Shown: positions 34,841-44,135 of the stretch, piece by piece
How positions within the stretch are numbered: position 1 is the stretch's first letter
How the letters are laid out: every line of letters starts with the position of its first letter
Assembly: GCA_051155775.1 (NCBI GenBank)
Contig: DAXETV010000010.1
Coordinates: 1 to 64,000 of the forward strand
Source: CAYSCZ01 sp051155775
GTDB lineage: Bacteria; Bacteroidota; Bacteroidia; Cytophagales; Cyclobacteriaceae
Length of the DNA stretch: 64,000 nucleotides
Direction: 5' to 3'
Translations under genes and position numbers: made by a program
Notes under the pieces: generated by a model
Database searches by the model: none
The model's input: the letters and a program-made list of their open reading frames with translations, nothing else
Told to the model about the DNA's origin: nothing

Positions 34841-36150
34841 GATTTTTTAAAAAATGTTGGTAGCGTAAGAATACCCGTTTTTTTATAGGCATAAACTGCT
34901 TTTAGTACATTTTCAATTATAACTACCACTGCCGTTGTTATAGCTGCACCCAGGTAACCAAAATTAAGTATAAGCACATAATTTAACATTATATTTAGAA
35001 CAGTGGCAATGGCTAGGATTATTCCCACATACTTTTCATAGCCACACATTGAGAGAACTATAGCTGAGCAACCAGTCGAGACATTCACAAACTGGCCAAC
35101 AGCCAATATTAGCAACGATGGAAATACCTGGGTAAATTCATGGCCCCAAAAGCTTAAAATATATTCTCCAAATATATAAAATCCCAAAAGCGACAATGAG
35201 GCAACTACCACCAAAGCGAAAGATACCTGGCCAACCAATTTTTTTAATGGTTCTATCTCCCGGTTATTATAAAGTACCGCAATTTTAGGCGATATTGCTG
35301 AATTGCTTATATGTAGAAAAATACTAACGAACATGGCTAACCGGGCCGCTACACTGTAGAACCCAACTTCTGCACTATCTCGAAAGATTCCGATCATGAA
35401 AATATCGATACTGGACATTATCATAAATCCTGTTGACGCAATAAATAATGGAAAAGCACTTGGAAGCAGTGTAGCTATAACATTTCTTCTTTTTGGTTTT
35501 ACCGGTATAAACAGCTTCCAATAGATTTCTATGATCAAAAATACCAAAAACCTTGAAGCGGTGTAGATAATTGCAACTGTGCGGGTATCAATAGACAGGG
35601 ATGAAACATAGTAAAAGGAAAGGATCATCAGAATAATAATAATGCTCAATGATTCTTCCAATAAATTGCCTTGCCAGGTTTTGCTGATGCCTTTCAGTGA
35701 TGCCACCTTGACCCTTGATAATGCCAATGGAATGAACCCCAATAAAAAAATAAGTAATGGAATCTTAAGTTCTTGATTATGAAATACTTTTATGGATAAA
35801 AAATCTATGCCCAGGAATATGACTAAAACCAATGAGAGCGAGACAATAAACACAAAGGCCATTGAGCTATGCACTACATTACCTAACGATTGATAATTCT
35901 TAGAAAAGTAAGCGACAGCGGTTTTTTTGATGATCACATTGGGTAAGCCAAACATTGATAGTATCAGGAGTACGGTAAGTATTTTTATGCTTAGGTCAAT
36001 GATCCCTAATCCTTCAGGGCCAAGCATCCTTCCTATAATCACACTCACAACAATCGTTGAGAAGCCACCTAAGATTTTTACAATGGCAGTAGATACAGAT
36101 TTTGATAAAACAGCCCTGGTATTCGGGTCAAATGTTTTTGTAAATTGCAC
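34837..36150 (-). CDS. polysaccharide flippase (Wzx-like, MATE/MOP superfamily)
   Basis: A 437-residue membrane protein with about 12 to 14 helices. The segments GRMLGPEGLGIIDL and NVIIKKTAVAYFSKN are typical of the oligosaccharide flippase branch. It moves the lipid-linked repeat unit across the inner membrane before polymerisation. The start codon is GTG at 36150. Its end overlaps the next gene by 4 bases. Confidence 0.88.
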   Translation of the reverse strand: MQFTKTFDPNTRAVLSKSVSTAIVKILGGFSTIVVSVIIGRMLGPEGLGIIDLSIKILTVLLILSMFGLPNVIIKKTAVAYFSKNYQSLGNVVHSSMAFVFIVSLSLVLVIFLGIDFLSIKVFHNQELKIPLLIFLLGFIPLALSRVKVASLKGISKTWQGNLLEESLSIIIILMILSFYYVSSLSIDTRTVAIIYTASRFLVFLIIEIYWKLFIPVKPKRRNVIATLLPSAFPLFIASTGFMIMSSIDIFMIGIFRDSAEVGFYSVAARLAMFVSIFLHISNSAISPKIAVLYNNREIEPLKKLVGQVSFALVVVASLSLLGFYIFGEYILSFWGHEFTQVFPSLLILAVGQFVNVSTGCSAIVLSMCGYEKYVGIILAIATVLNIMLNYVLILNFGYLGAAITTAVVVIIENVLKAVYAYKKTGILTLPTFFKKS

Positions 36151-36164
36151 GTCTAGTGTTTAAT

Positions 36165-37037
36165 CTATTCAAGGGTAAATTCATCCAGCAGGATATCGTT
36201 ATCATTTAATATTTGTTCAATCCTACCTACTTCTGAATTTTTTAAGTAGTTCTTCCAGTCACCAACCGCCCCACTTCTGATGAAGGATCCTTTGAATTGG
36301 TTGCTTTCGGATACAATGGCACCTCCAATTTCTTTTTCATGCATCCTTACATTTTTTATAGAACTGGCAGTAATGGATGAATTGATGGACGCATAATCAA
36401 CCTCAATCCCCAAAAAGGCAATAATTTTTTCAAAACTATTTATTGGGTCAACAATCAGATCTTCATAATGAATGATTAGTACTTTATCAGGGTAGGACTG
36501 TACTAAACTTTTTTGATAATTTACTAACGCTATGTAGGGATAGATTTCATTCTTGATGGTTTTAACAAGGTTATTTTTCTTCCCTCGTTTCAAATAATGC
36601 CAGTGATGGATAGATACGATGTAATCCAGTGGGTTTCTACGCAGTGAGATATTTTTTTTCCAATAATTTCCTTTTACTGGGATGTGGGTACTCAAAAACC
36701 TTGAATAGGGTAAATTATTCTTGACAATATCATTCTTTTTATCATAGAAGGAAGTTAAGCTGGATTTTTTAACGGTGTTTTCTATACTGTGTATAAAAAA
36801 CCGGTGGTGCATCTCCGTGTAATTAATATTTTCTGTTCTTCCCTCAAAAAGCCTGTTCAGATAGTTCGCCAGGAAGGTAAGCAGATAGGTGGTGCCACTT
36901 TTTTGTATGGTAAAAATCCAGGCACTGTCCTCAGATTGACTAATTAGTAGATTTTCAAGGAGCCGATCCCGTTCATCAACAATTCTTTTGATTTCTTTTC
37001 CAACAATTGGAACGCTGAATAATGCTTTTTTTATCAA
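36165..37037 (-). CDS. PAPS-dependent sulfotransferase
   Basis: A 290-residue sulfotransferase-fold protein. The 5'-phosphosulfate loop is TIQKSGTTYLL (K46), and the 3'-phosphate segment is LRRNPLDYIVSIHHW with VLIIHYEDLI after it. These mark PAPS binding. It is likely to sulfate a sugar of the polysaccharide made here or a lipid-linked glycan (inference). No ATG is close to the start; a TTG at 37037 overlaps the neuC stop (TTGA), and is accepted. Confidence 0.82.
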   Translation of the reverse strand: MIKKALFSVPIVGKEIKRIVDERDRLLENLLISQSEDSAWIFTIQKSGTTYLLTFLANYLNRLFEGRTENINYTEMHHRFFIHSIENTVKKSSLTSFYDKKNDIVKNNLPYSRFLSTHIPVKGNYWKKNISLRRNPLDYIVSIHHWHYLKRGKKNNLVKTIKNEIYPYIALVNYQKSLVQSYPDKVLIIHYEDLIVDPINSFEKIIAFLGIEVDYASINSSITASSIKNVRMHEKEIGGAIVSESNQFKGSFIRSGAVGDWKNYLKNSEVGRIEQILNDNDILLDEFTLE

Positions 37038-38170
37038 TTGCTGTGATTTACCAGATCCAAAAATTGCTTTTGCTTATTTCGTTTCCAAAAGTTTGAATCT
37101 GAGATGATTTTGAAAAACCTCTCATCACTACGACCGTCGCCAAATAGCCTTACTTTATCAGGTTTTAGGTTTTTGACTTTCTTAATACCATCTAATATTG
37201 ATTGAAAATCGTTATTTACATTGACTATGTCTTCATTATAGACTCTGTTCACTTGTCGGGTGCCAATATTGACTGTCGGGATGCCATAGTAAGGTGCCTC
37301 CCTTACACCGGCACTACTATTACCTAAAATGAAATCTGCGTTTTTTAACAAGACAAGAAAATATTCAAACCGGATGGAAGGAAACATTCTAATGGTTGTG
37401 AGCCCTTTAAATGCCTGATACTCATCAATTATTGATGACGAACCCAGGTCATTATTAGGATAGATTACCACAAAATTACACTTAGAGTGAATGACTGCAT
37501 TAACCAGTTCACCTGCCTGGTGGCTTATCTGATCAAACTCTGTGGTTACCGGATGAAACATTAGAATGGCATAATTTTCAAAACATATTTCATAGTATCG
37601 TTTCACTTCACTTAATTCGGGTAGATTATTTGAAAACATCAGGTCGATATCAGGGCTTCCAATCTCAAAGATAACTTCCCGGTCTTCGCCCATCTGGATA
37701 AGTCGCTCTTTAGCTTTTCCATTAGAGACGAAATGGAAATGACATAGCTTACTGATTGAATGTCTGATTAACTCATCAATGGTACCGGAAACTTCACCAC
37801 CCTCTATATGTGCCACATAGATATTGTTTAATGAGCCTACGATTGCTCCGGCTAACGCTTCCACACGGTCTCCATGGACAACAATTAAGTCTGGTTTTAT
37901 CTCCCGGCAATAGTAGGAGAAGCCTTCCACAGTTTTGGCCAATACCACATCCATAGTATCTTCGGATACTTGATTGATATGTTTAAAAATATTAGGATAA
38001 CCGCATTTTTCTATTTCTATGACCGTACTGCCATATTTTGAAAGGGTATGCATGCCGGTAGCAAAAATATGAACCTCAAAGTGGTCAGACTGATTAATGA
38101 TTTCAATCAATGATTTTAACTTACCAAAATCAGCTCTGGTGCCGGATAGAAATACAATTTTTCGCCTCAT
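37034..38170 (-). CDS. neuC: UDP-N-acetylglucosamine 2-epimerase (hydrolysing)
   Basis: A 378-residue epimerase of the NeuC family. Landmarks are SGTRADFGKL at the start, HGDRVEA and HIEGGEVSGTIDELIRHSISKL. It makes ManNAc from UDP-GlcNAc for sialic acid. NeuC-like enzymes also act on diacetyl-bacillosamine in legionaminic acid synthesis; no bacillosamine genes (dehydratase, aminotransferase) occur nearby, so N-acetylneuraminate is more likely. It overlaps neuB by 4 bases. Confidence 0.9.
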   Translation of the reverse strand: MRRKIVFLSGTRADFGKLKSLIEIINQSDHFEVHIFATGMHTLSKYGSTVIEIEKCGYPNIFKHINQVSEDTMDVVLAKTVEGFSYYCREIKPDLIVVHGDRVEALAGAIVGSLNNIYVAHIEGGEVSGTIDELIRHSISKLCHFHFVSNGKAKERLIQMGEDREVIFEIGSPDIDLMFSNNLPELSEVKRYYEICFENYAILMFHPVTTEFDQISHQAGELVNAVIHSKCNFVVIYPNNDLGSSSIIDEYQAFKGLTTIRMFPSIRFEYFLVLLKNADFILGNSSAGVREAPYYGIPTVNIGTRQVNRVYNEDIVNVNNDFQSILDGIKKVKNLKPDKVRLFGDGRSDERFFKIISDSNFWKRNKQKQFLDLVNHSN

Positions 38171-39210
38171 TCCACATCACTTTTTTTTAATAAAACATTC
38201 GCCGGGATGTTGGTCTTTGCTCTTTTGCCTAGTAACGATTCGTAACTTGATGCTTTAAAATCGCCAATACCCGGCCGTCTGACCCATAAATTTTGTCGGG
38301 AAAAGAAATCACCTTTGTTGATTGTACAGGTAGTACAAACCGAAGCAAATGCAAAGTCAATAGTAACCTGCTCCTCTTTAGCGGGCCCTTTTTTTCCGCC
38401 CCTCTGCTGATACAATATTTTAGAGCCTTCGATCAATTCTATACAAGCTTGCTTATCCATAGAACAGATGATATCTGGCCCCTTTCGGTCCATGGAGTCA
38501 GTGAAGTGGCGTTCCAAGACGGATGCCCCCAATGCCACTGCACCAAAGCAGGCATGATTTGAGGTTGTGTGGTCTGAAAGACCAATCACTGTATCTGGGA
38601 AAGCTTGTATCATCTCACTTAATGCACCAAGTCTTACCAGATGGTTGGGTGTAGGATAGAGGTTGGTAGTATGCAGCAACGCATAATCAATAGAGAATTT
38701 ATTGAGAATTTTTACAGATGCTTTTATTGAGTCAATAGTATTCATGCCTGTACTCATGATCACTGGCTTTCCAAATCGGGCTATTTTTTCGATTAAGGGT
38801 AAATTATTACACTCACCTGATCCAATTTTTATGGCCGGTATGTTAAACTTTATTAATCTTTCCAATGCAGCACCGGAAAAAGGGGTGCTTATAAAAATCA
38901 TCCCTTTTTGCGTCACGTATTGCATCAGTTCATACTCATCGGCTTCAGATAGTGCACATTCCTGCATGATTGCGTATATGGACTTATCAGCATTGCCGGG
39001 CTTGATTTTCTTTGCCTCTTCGGTCATCTCATCTTCAACAATATGGGTCTGATGTTTTATTACCTCCACACCAGCGGCATGTGCAGCATCCACCATTTCT
39101 TTTGCAATGGAAAGATTACCATCATGATTGATTCCAATTTCAGCGATTACAAGCGGCTCATAGTCATAGCCTATTTTTCTACCCTGGATTTTTATGTAGG
39201 GACTATTCAT
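38167..39210 (-). CDS. neuB: N-acetylneuraminate synthase
   Basis: A 347-residue NeuB: TIM barrel (IAEIGINHDGNLSIAKEMVDAA; KHQTHIVEDEM; STPFSGAALE; KIGSGE; STGMNTIDSI; LHTTNLYPTP; LSDHT) and a C-terminal SAF domain (about 290-347, LWVRRPGIGDF). It condenses ManNAc with phosphoenolpyruvate to N-acetylneuraminic acid. The gene overlaps neuA by 4 bases. The family also contains pseudaminate and legionaminate synthases. Confidence 0.93.
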   Translation of the reverse strand: MNSPYIKIQGRKIGYDYEPLVIAEIGINHDGNLSIAKEMVDAAHAAGVEVIKHQTHIVEDEMTEEAKKIKPGNADKSIYAIMQECALSEADEYELMQYVTQKGMIFISTPFSGAALERLIKFNIPAIKIGSGECNNLPLIEKIARFGKPVIMSTGMNTIDSIKASVKILNKFSIDYALLHTTNLYPTPNHLVRLGALSEMIQAFPDTVIGLSDHTTSNHACFGAVALGASVLERHFTDSMDRKGPDIICSMDKQACIELIEGSKILYQQRGGKKGPAKEEQVTIDFAFASVCTTCTINKGDFFSRQNLWVRRPGIGDFKASSYESLLGKRAKTNIPANVLLKKSDVE

Positions 39211-39905
39211 TTTTTAAAAAACAATGCTTTGTACTGGTTAAAAATAACTTCTCCCAACTTTAAATCTCCGTGGGTATCAACATCAACCATTCCGTAAATA
39301 TCATCCTGAATAATTGGTAAGGAATCTTCGGAAAATACCCGCTCATGATTTAATATAAATTCTGGTTTGGTAATATAAATCGACCCATTTTCAAAATAAG
39401 TCGTGGTTAATTCCTGAGATGTTTGTTCTGGTTTATAGGTAAGGGTTTTAAAGGTGTTATTTACAATTGTGCCAATTTTTTTTCGGTTGATACAAACGCT
39501 TAAAGCAGAATCATAGGTTTTGTAATGTTTTTCGAACTGATTAATAGCATCAGCGATCTGCTGTAATGACCGAAGGGGTTGTGTTGGTTGAAGGGTTATT
39601 AGCCCCCTTAAGTTTTTTAATTCATCAGTCTTGAATGATTCCAGTAGATGCCTGGCAGTAGCTCCAACAGTAGTATTATCCTCTGCAAGTTCTGCAGGTC
39701 TTTTTATGGTTGCTGAACGAAAACCTTGAGATATCTGCAATATTTGCTCATCATCAGAGGAAACAATTACTTTGTCAATGTTACCGCTTCTTTGAGCAAT
39801 ATCAATGCTGTAATAGATCAATGGATGTCCACAAAAGTTGATAATGTTTTTCTTAGGAAGCCTCTTTGAGTTACCCCGTGCCGGTATCCATGCTATATAT
39901 TTCAA
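39207..39905 (-). CDS. neuA: CMP-sialic acid synthetase (acylneuraminate cytidylyltransferase)
   Basis: A 232-residue nucleotidyltransferase with IPARGNSKRLPKKNI, the CTP-binding P-loop of the NeuA family, plus LITLQPTQPLRS. It activates sialic acid as CMP-sialate. The open frame goes up to a TTG at 39941, but homologues begin at MKYIAWIPARG, so I place the start at the TTG at 39905. A 7/8 match to the -7 box (minus AAATTTTG at 39939-39946) stands just upstream, which agrees. It is the first gene of the minus-strand polysaccharide operon. Confidence 0.85.
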   Translation of the reverse strand: MKYIAWIPARGNSKRLPKKNIINFCGHPLIYYSIDIAQRSGNIDKVIVSSDDEQILQISQGFRSATIKRPAELAEDNTTVGATARHLLESFKTDELKNLRGLITLQPTQPLRSLQQIADAINQFEKHYKTYDSALSVCINRKKIGTIVNNTFKTLTYKPEQTSQELTTTYFENGSIYITKPEFILNHERVFSEDSLPIIQDDIYGMVDVDTHGDLKLGEVIFNQYKALFFKK

Positions 39906-39938
39906 AGTACTTTTAAGTTTTACGACCACCTCAAGGAA

Positions 39939-39946
39939 CAAAATTT
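39939..39946 (-). promoter_or_regulatory. candidate -7 box for neuABC operon
   Basis: On the minus strand AAATTTTG, seven of eight positions of TAnnTTTG, 34 bases before the proposed neuA start at 39905. Confidence 0.3.
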
Positions 39947-40125
39947 TATAACTACCCTTTGGTGATTGTCTTTATGAGTATTAAATAATAATCTTAAATT
40001 GTAACCAAATAAATAATATTAAATTCAAAAAAATGCATTTGAAGTTTTGGTTAAGAAACACAAAGTTAAACTTCATACACCAATAGTTGCCTTTGAATCA
40101 TAACTTTTACGACATTTTTAAATTA

Positions 40126-41658
40126 ATGAAAGCCAATGTCCTGGCATCTAAGTTGATATTGATTATTTTAATAACATTCCATAGCATACCATTATTTTCT
40201 CAACTTCCTTCTGATTCGGCAACTTTCTATTTTGCGACCGTTGGTAATGTCTCTTCAAAAAAATATCAACCCTTCTATCATGTATTTAACCAACATGGAA
40301 CAATTAACGATGAACGGGGGAATTTATTAATTGACCTTGGCATCGATTACCATAAAAGGTTTAAAGAAATAGAATTGAATATTGGTATAGAAGGAATAGG
40401 TGATATATACCATCAAGAACTATTTACACAACAATATTACCTGGATCTATCATTTAAAAAGTTTCATTTTTTAGCGGGAGCTAAGAAGCAATATTCATCC
40501 CATCAGGAGTTTTCTGGTTTAACCTGGGGTGTGTCAGATAATGCACGTCCCATCCCCGGCTTAAAGTTTTATTCGGACTTTATTGATGTGCCATTAACAA
40601 ATAGTTTTTTATCATTCCGGGGCGCTATCAGCCACAGTTGGCTTAGCAAGGAGCGTTTTGTGAAAAATGCCTGGCTTCATGAAAAATTTCTTCAGGCACG
40701 TATAGGCAGAAAAAATGCTTTAATTAATTTTTTTGGTACCTTCAGACATTATGTGATATGGAGTGGCGTACACCCTGATCCTGATTTTGGAGATCAACCC
40801 TCGGGATTTAATGATTTCATAAGGGTTTTTCTGGGTCAGGGTGGAGAAGAAAGTGCTAGCATTAACCCTGGTGATATTAATAATGCGCTGGGGAGTCATA
40901 GCGGGTTTTTTGATTGGGATCTTGAAATATCGCTTAAGGATTATTATTTGAGGGCAAGCCTGGAGCTACCCTTCGAAGACAACAAGAGCTTGAAAAAAGA
41001 TAATTTTTATTCAATCGATGATTACAACCTGACATTTTCCTGGGCATCCAAAGTAGATCGATGGTTTTCCAACCTCTCTTTTTCGATTATTAATACCAAA
41101 GATCAAGGTGGAGCGGGCTTGCCTGATCCAGCCGGGGATATAATAACCATCGAAGATAACTTTGGTAACGAATTTGGTGGCAGGGATGATTACTATAATA
41201 ACTTTTTCTACAGAAGTGGATGGTCATATCGTAGGTTTAGTATCGGCAATCCATTGTTATTAACCAGGGATAGGTTTTCGAAATTTTCTGATGCAGCACT
41301 CCCACAGGATGTTTTTTTTGTGAATAACAGGTTAGCGGCTTATACAATCGCTATCGGCGGGAACACATCTCTATTTCAATATAAGCTAACAGGTACCTAC
41401 ACCAAAAACTTCGGCACTTATGCTGGTTTGTACGAAGGGCGTTTCAATTGGGATGGAATAATTGACGATCCAAACTTTGATTATTTTTTCCTGCCACCTC
41501 AAAAACAATTTTATTTATTATTTGACACAGAAATATACCCTTTCCAAAAAAACGAATGGAGTTTCGGTCTTTCAATGGCCTATGACTTTGGGGATATGTA
41601 TCATGTGTTTGGTGCTGGTTTTTCAATAAACTACCAATTAACCATGCTTGGTTATTAG
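40126..41658 (+). CDS. Wzi-like capsule assembly outer-membrane protein
   Basis: A 510-residue beta-barrel protein of the Bacteroidota capsule-assembly Wzi type. The signal peptide starts at the ATG at 40126 (MKANVLASKL to PLFSQ); the open frame extends to a TTG at 40087, but that would put 13 extra residues before the signal. Typical segments are GSHSGFFDWDLEISLKDYYL and the many aromatic beta strands. Wzi proteins hold the capsule on the outer membrane. Divergent from neuA, it completes the export side of the locus. Confidence 0.8.
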   Translation: MKANVLASKLILIILITFHSIPLFSQLPSDSATFYFATVGNVSSKKYQPFYHVFNQHGTINDERGNLLIDLGIDYHKRFKEIELNIGIEGIGDIYHQELFTQQYYLDLSFKKFHFLAGAKKQYSSHQEFSGLTWGVSDNARPIPGLKFYSDFIDVPLTNSFLSFRGAISHSWLSKERFVKNAWLHEKFLQARIGRKNALINFFGTFRHYVIWSGVHPDPDFGDQPSGFNDFIRVFLGQGGEESASINPGDINNALGSHSGFFDWDLEISLKDYYLRASLELPFEDNKSLKKDNFYSIDDYNLTFSWASKVDRWFSNLSFSIINTKDQGGAGLPDPAGDIITIEDNFGNEFGGRDDYYNNFFYRSGWSYRRFSIGNPLLLTRDRFSKFSDAALPQDVFFVNNRLAAYTIAIGGNTSLFQYKLTGTYTKNFGTYAGLYEGRFNWDGIIDDPNFDYFFLPPQKQFYLLFDTEIYPFQKNEWSFGLSMAYDFGDMYHVFGAGFSINYQLTMLGY

Positions 41659-41662
41659 TAAC

Positions 41663-43459
41663 TTAGAAAGGATAAATTATTGGTATGAATAGGGTTGCAA
41701 TGATCCAAAATAGTATGTTCAGTGCAAATCCTACCTTGAAAAAATCCCTGAACCTGTACCTGCCGGCAGTATAGACCATGGTATTGGTTTGATAACCGAT
41801 GGGTGTCATAAAACTTGCTGAGGCAGCCAGCATAACAGCTATTAAAAAAGGGTAGGGGCTCAGGTCTAATTTATCGGCGGTATTTATTGCTATCGGAGCA
41901 ATTAGTGCAGCTGTAGCATTATTCGACATGATCTCAGTTAGTAAAGAGGTTATGATATACATGCCGGAAAGTATCGCTATAGGCCCATACAGTCCTAGTT
42001 TATTGATCAGAATATCAGATAGTACGTTGGTTAACCCACTGTTTTCCATTGCCACGCCAAGACTTAATGCGCCCGCAAGGAGAAATATGATCCTCCATTC
42101 AATGGAGTTATATACCTCTTTCATGTTGAGTACCCTGGTAAGTACTAATATTAAGGTCCCCATTAAGGTCCCTACTACAATTGGTAAAATATTCAATGCA
42201 GCTAATAGAATGATACCAGCAAGTACAGATATTACATAGGTAAATTTCTTTTTATTGAAATCAATTATTCCTTCTTCGGAGAGAACAATAAATGGGCTTG
42301 AATCAGACATCTCTTGTCGCTTAAGATTATTGAGCCTGTGCGATTTTACTTCTGTTAGTATTATATCGCCTGCCTGAAGCTTAACTTCATTGAGTTGTTC
42401 ATTGACCACCTCATCCCGATGAAGTATAGCTAATGGAGCAGCCCGGTATCTATTCCGAAAGTCCATCTCCCTAAGATTTTTACCTTCAAATTCAGATCCT
42501 GTTTTGATGATCAATTCCAAAATAGAGGTGTCGCCTCGCACTACAGCACCTTCACCGATCCTGACGGCTGAGGTGTTGAAGCTTACTTTTAACCGGTCTT
42601 TGAGTGCTTTAAGTTTTTCAACATCAACTCGAATTTTTAAAGCGTCACCAGCTTTTATTATAAAATCGCCCGGAGGTAAAAGAAATGAGGAGCCATTGCG
42701 GCGTACTTCTATGATTTCAATGTCAAGATCTTTCACCATCATCGAGTTCATGATTTTCTGACCTACAAATTCGGAATTCTCCATTATAGTTATCTCAGTC
42801 AGGTAATTCCTAATACTGAATTTTTCTTTTAAATCCTGATCACTATACCGGTCAGGTAATAACCGCTTACCAAAGAAGAAAATATAAATGGCCCCAACGA
42901 ATAGAAACATTAATCCAATAGGTGTGGATATAAATATAGGAAAAGCATTCAGTCCCCTTTCTTCGGCGATTCCACTTACTAAAATATTCGTTGATGTTCC
43001 GATCAAAGTACAAGTGCCTCCCATTATTGATGCGTAGGAAAGTGGTATCAGCAGTTTGGAAGGATTAATATTAGATAGCGTGCCAATGCTAATCATAAGT
43101 GGTATAAACATGGCAACAACCGGTGTATTATTGATAAAAGCAGAGGTAATACCAACAAAAAAAATGGTCAAAAGAAGGCCAAGATTGAAATTTCGTTTAT
43201 AAATAGCGCTCAGCTCAGGACCAATACGCTGTAAAGCGCCTGTTCTTAGCAATGCATAGCTAAGCACAAACATAAAAGCCACGGTTATCACCGCAGGGTT
43301 GCTAAATCCCTGTAAACCTTCTTTAGGGGATATAACACCTGTAATTATTAGGGATGTCATGATTAACAAGGCTACGAGGTCCACGGAAAGCCATTCAGTG
43401 GCAAAAAAGAAAATAGCCAAAAAAATGATGATCAGAACAATTATTGCTTCTATACCCAT
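41663..43459 (-). CDS. SLC13/DASS family transporter with TrkA-C domains
   Basis: A 598-residue sodium/anion symporter-like protein. Membrane helices at both ends flank two cytosolic TrkA_C domains (about 200-360), a structure seen in SLC13-like permeases annotated as sulfate, citrate or sodium transporters. Transport motifs SNPAVITVAFMFVLS, GTSTNILV and EIMSNNATAALIAP are visible. The substrate is unresolved: sulfate is one option, useful for PAPS in the sulfotransferase reaction, but this is context only. The start is set at the ATG at 43459; the open frame begins at a TTG 21 bases upstream. Confidence 0.85.
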   Translation of the reverse strand: MGIEAIIVLIIIFLAIFFFATEWLSVDLVALLIMTSLIITGVISPKEGLQGFSNPAVITVAFMFVLSYALLRTGALQRIGPELSAIYKRNFNLGLLLTIFFVGITSAFINNTPVVAMFIPLMISIGTLSNINPSKLLIPLSYASIMGGTCTLIGTSTNILVSGIAEERGLNAFPIFISTPIGLMFLFVGAIYIFFFGKRLLPDRYSDQDLKEKFSIRNYLTEITIMENSEFVGQKIMNSMMVKDLDIEIIEVRRNGSSFLLPPGDFIIKAGDALKIRVDVEKLKALKDRLKVSFNTSAVRIGEGAVVRGDTSILELIIKTGSEFEGKNLREMDFRNRYRAAPLAILHRDEVVNEQLNEVKLQAGDIILTEVKSHRLNNLKRQEMSDSSPFIVLSEEGIIDFNKKKFTYVISVLAGIILLAALNILPIVVGTLMGTLILVLTRVLNMKEVYNSIEWRIIFLLAGALSLGVAMENSGLTNVLSDILINKLGLYGPIAILSGMYIITSLLTEIMSNNATAALIAPIAINTADKLDLSPYPFLIAVMLAASASFMTPIGYQTNTMVYTAGRYRFRDFFKVGFALNILFWIIATLFIPIIYPF

Positions 43460-43513
43460 AAAAAATAAAATGCGATGCAATAATAAGAAGATAAATTCTA
43501 GTTAGATAAGAAA

Positions 43514-44050
43514 TTAAAAACGTTTACCGACACCAACTGCCACTGACCAGGTATCAAACCCATTAATCCTTGTATCATAAAAAAATATTGGAGAAAAGTC
43601 CCAGTGGTTATGCATCTGAAACTCATACTCCAAACCAATTCTAAAAACAGAAAAAGACTTGCCTGGGTCAAATTCTATCCCAGGGCCTAGTACGATGACG
43701 AGCTCTTTCCATGGATTATATAGCGCATCTAAGGTAATAACCAACGGAAATTTTCTTTCAATAAGTTCCATATCGGTCTGCTCGACTAAAAAGGATTCAA
43801 TTTCAAAATCGTTGTGTAAACCAATGCCCCAGGTATGATTGATCCAATATTCTAAATCAAGCCCCCAGGAGGCCACAGGCGTGTGGGATGCATCTTCCCT
43901 TAATTGAATAAAAGTATGACCTATTAATGGTGAAATTCTGAAATGCTTAAACTCCTCTATCATTTCTTCTTTTTCCTCTTCCTGACTGAGTGCATGATCA
44001 GTAAAAAATATTAAAAACAGAAACAAAGCGATTAGGGTTTTTGGCCACAT
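43514..44050 (-). CDS. outer-membrane beta-barrel-like protein of unknown function
   Basis: A 178-residue protein with a signal peptide (residues 1-22, DHALSQ) and alternating aromatic strands (WGLDLEYWINHTWGIGLH; VIVLGPGIEF; FRIGLEYEFQMHNHWDFSPIF) and a C-terminal VGVGKRF. This points to an eight-strand outer-membrane barrel. It has no named family I can identify. Confidence 0.6.
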   Translation of the reverse strand: MWPKTLIALFLFLIFFTDHALSQEEEKEEMIEEFKHFRISPLIGHTFIQLREDASHTPVASWGLDLEYWINHTWGIGLHNDFEIESFLVEQTDMELIERKFPLVITLDALYNPWKELVIVLGPGIEFDPGKSFSVFRIGLEYEFQMHNHWDFSPIFFYDTRINGFDTWSVAVGVGKRF

Positions 44051-44135
44051 AAATTTCCAAAAAAGCTAAATTATCCATTTTAAGGCCTAAAGGAATGTTA
44101 AATGATATGAATAAATGTGAGGATAGTCATTAAGT

